NCBI GenBank assembly: GCA_003024785.1
Contig: PUQB01000281.1
Span: 186,001 to 250,000 of the forward strand
Direction: 5' to 3'
Origin: Selaginella tamariscina
Lineage: Eukaryota; Streptophyta; Lycopodiopsida; Selaginellales; Selaginellaceae
Length of the DNA stretch: 64,000 bases
Made by a program: the position numbers and the translations under genes
Shown here: positions 63,250 through 64,000 of the stretch, one piece after another
How the letters are laid out: every line of letters begins with the position of its first letter
How positions within the stretch are numbered: the first letter of the stretch is position 1
Notes under the pieces: model-generated
What the model was told of the DNA's origin: nothing
The model's database searches: none
What the model saw: the letters and a program-made list of their open reading frames with translations, nothing else

Positions 63250-63800
63250 GGATTTCTGTACAGGGTTCTTCCAATCCTGTATCAGTGTTAAAGACTCCTC
63301 CTCGACAGGATCCACCTCCTGTCAGTTTGTCAGCACATTCTCAGGCTCTCCTTAGCTCGCGATTTCCTGTACAGGGTTCTTCCAATCCTGTATCAGTGTT
63401 GAAGACTCCTCGACAGGATCCACCTCCTGTCAGTTTGTCAGCACATTCTCAGGCTCTCCTCAGTTCACGGTTTCCTGTACAGGGTTCTTCCAATCCTGTA
63501 TCAGTGTTGAAGACTCCTCCTCGACAGGATCCACCTCCTGTCAGTTTGTCAGCACATTCTCAGCTCTCCTCAGTTCACGTTTCCTGTACAGGGTTCTTCC
63601 AATCCTGTATCAGTGTTGAAGACTCCTCCTCAACAGGATCCACCTCCTGTCAGTTTGTCAGCACATTCTCAATCTCTCCTCAGTTCGCGGTTTCCGAAGG
63701 TTCCTCCTCAACAGGATCCACATTTTGTCAGTTCGTCAACACATTCTCAAGCGCTCACGGTTTCCTGTACAGGGTTCTTCCAATCCTGTATTAGTTTGAA
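63250..63800 (+). repeat. Minisatellite in the element 3 linker, unit about 108-112 bases
   Basis: The word TACAGGGTTCTTCCAATCCT recurs at about 63260, 63370, 63478, 63585 and 63766. It is embedded in units coding PVQGSSNPVSVLKTPP and then QDPPPVSLSAHSQALLSSRF. Element 1 has two to three shorter, diverged units in the same place. Confidence 0.9.
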
Positions 63801-64000
63801 GATTCCTCCTCTAACAGGATTCACCTTATGTCAGTTCCTCAGCACGTCGCAGGTTTTTTTCCTCCTAATTCACCTCATGTCAGTTCTTAGCGCATCCGCA
63901 AGCTCTTTCCACTTCTGATTCACCTCTTGTCAGTTCATCAGACTACAGGTTGTTCCTCCTGCTTCTCCTTCTTCCGCTCCTGCAGTACAGGATCGTCTCC

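Larger units (their letters stand above)
60990..64000 (+). mobile_element. Third Ty3/gypsy copy (element 3), continuing past the window
   Basis: Plus orientation, same family, inserted in the protease-linker region of element 2. The 5' LTR is 60990-61597, the gag region starts about 61694, protease text follows at about 62.7-63.1 kb, and the Pro/Ser-rich linker is expanded by a tandem repeat. It has several breaks (at least five). Age is intermediate between elements 1 and 2 by the state of its LTR and gag. Confidence 0.85.

Noticed and set aside
63250-63800. Regular repeats resembling a CRISPR array
   Set aside because: The units are contiguous 108-112 base tandem copies inside a retrotransposon linker, without unique spacers, in a plant genome.

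Overview
The window is nuclear DNA of a land plant. It holds intron-rich genes for a plastid prephenate/aspartate aminotransferase, a plastid-type folate-biopterin transporter, a DRD1/CLASSY-type SNF2 ATPase, a family-1 UDP-glycosyltransferase with a PSPG box, a plant SERINC, a CYP59-type cyclophilin and an organellar bL33. AT-rich spacers and plant-type Ty1/copia and Ty3/gypsy chromovirus elements surround them. Introns are short and unusually full of (AC)n, (GT)n, (CT)n and (AT)n runs. I cannot name the species; the compact genes would suit a seed-free plant, but that is a guess.

Layout. 0-2.5 kb: the 3' part of an unrecognised multi-exon gene (+). 2.8 kb: a small secreted cysteine-rich peptide gene. 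3.3-6.5 kb: four tandem single-exon genes (-) for about 84-residue proteins of a family I do not recognise, with a shared GC-rich promoter block and, in three of four, a TATA box. 6.7-10.75 kb: CYP59 and a METTL21-like methyltransferase (-). 11.2-15.7 kb: folate-biopterin transporter and dienelactone hydrolase (+). 15.7-20.3 kb: AT-rich spacer with repeats. 20.3-21.1 kb: F-box-like gene. 21.9-29.2 kb: CLSY/DRD1-like ATPase, UGT and bL33 (all -). 30.2-36.5 kb: SERINC and PAT (-). 36.7-52.2 kb: repeats, a broken copia element, and genomic fragments copied from FBT, PAT and SERINC. 52.25-64 kb: three nested Ty3/gypsy chromovirus copies, of which the innermost looks almost whole.

Three points stand out. 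First, the tandem small-protein array with its shared promoter module is the best candidate for something undescribed. Second, 48.9-51.8 kb is a scrapyard where introns-and-all pieces of at least three neighbouring genes have been copied and shuffled. Third, many otherwise well-conserved host genes appear to be one base short in places, several times in homopolymer runs (bL33 in a T run, PAT in a C run, DLH in a G run). This looks like consensus error in a long-read assembly at least as much as pseudogenisation, and all host reading frames here should be read with that in mind.

Functional links are limited. PAT (Phe/Tyr synthesis), FBT (folate transport) and bL33 are organellar housekeeping. 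CYP59 acts in transcription and splicing. The CLSY/DRD1-type ATPase belongs to the RNA-directed DNA methylation pathway that represses elements such as those on the right. I see no operon-like organisation.
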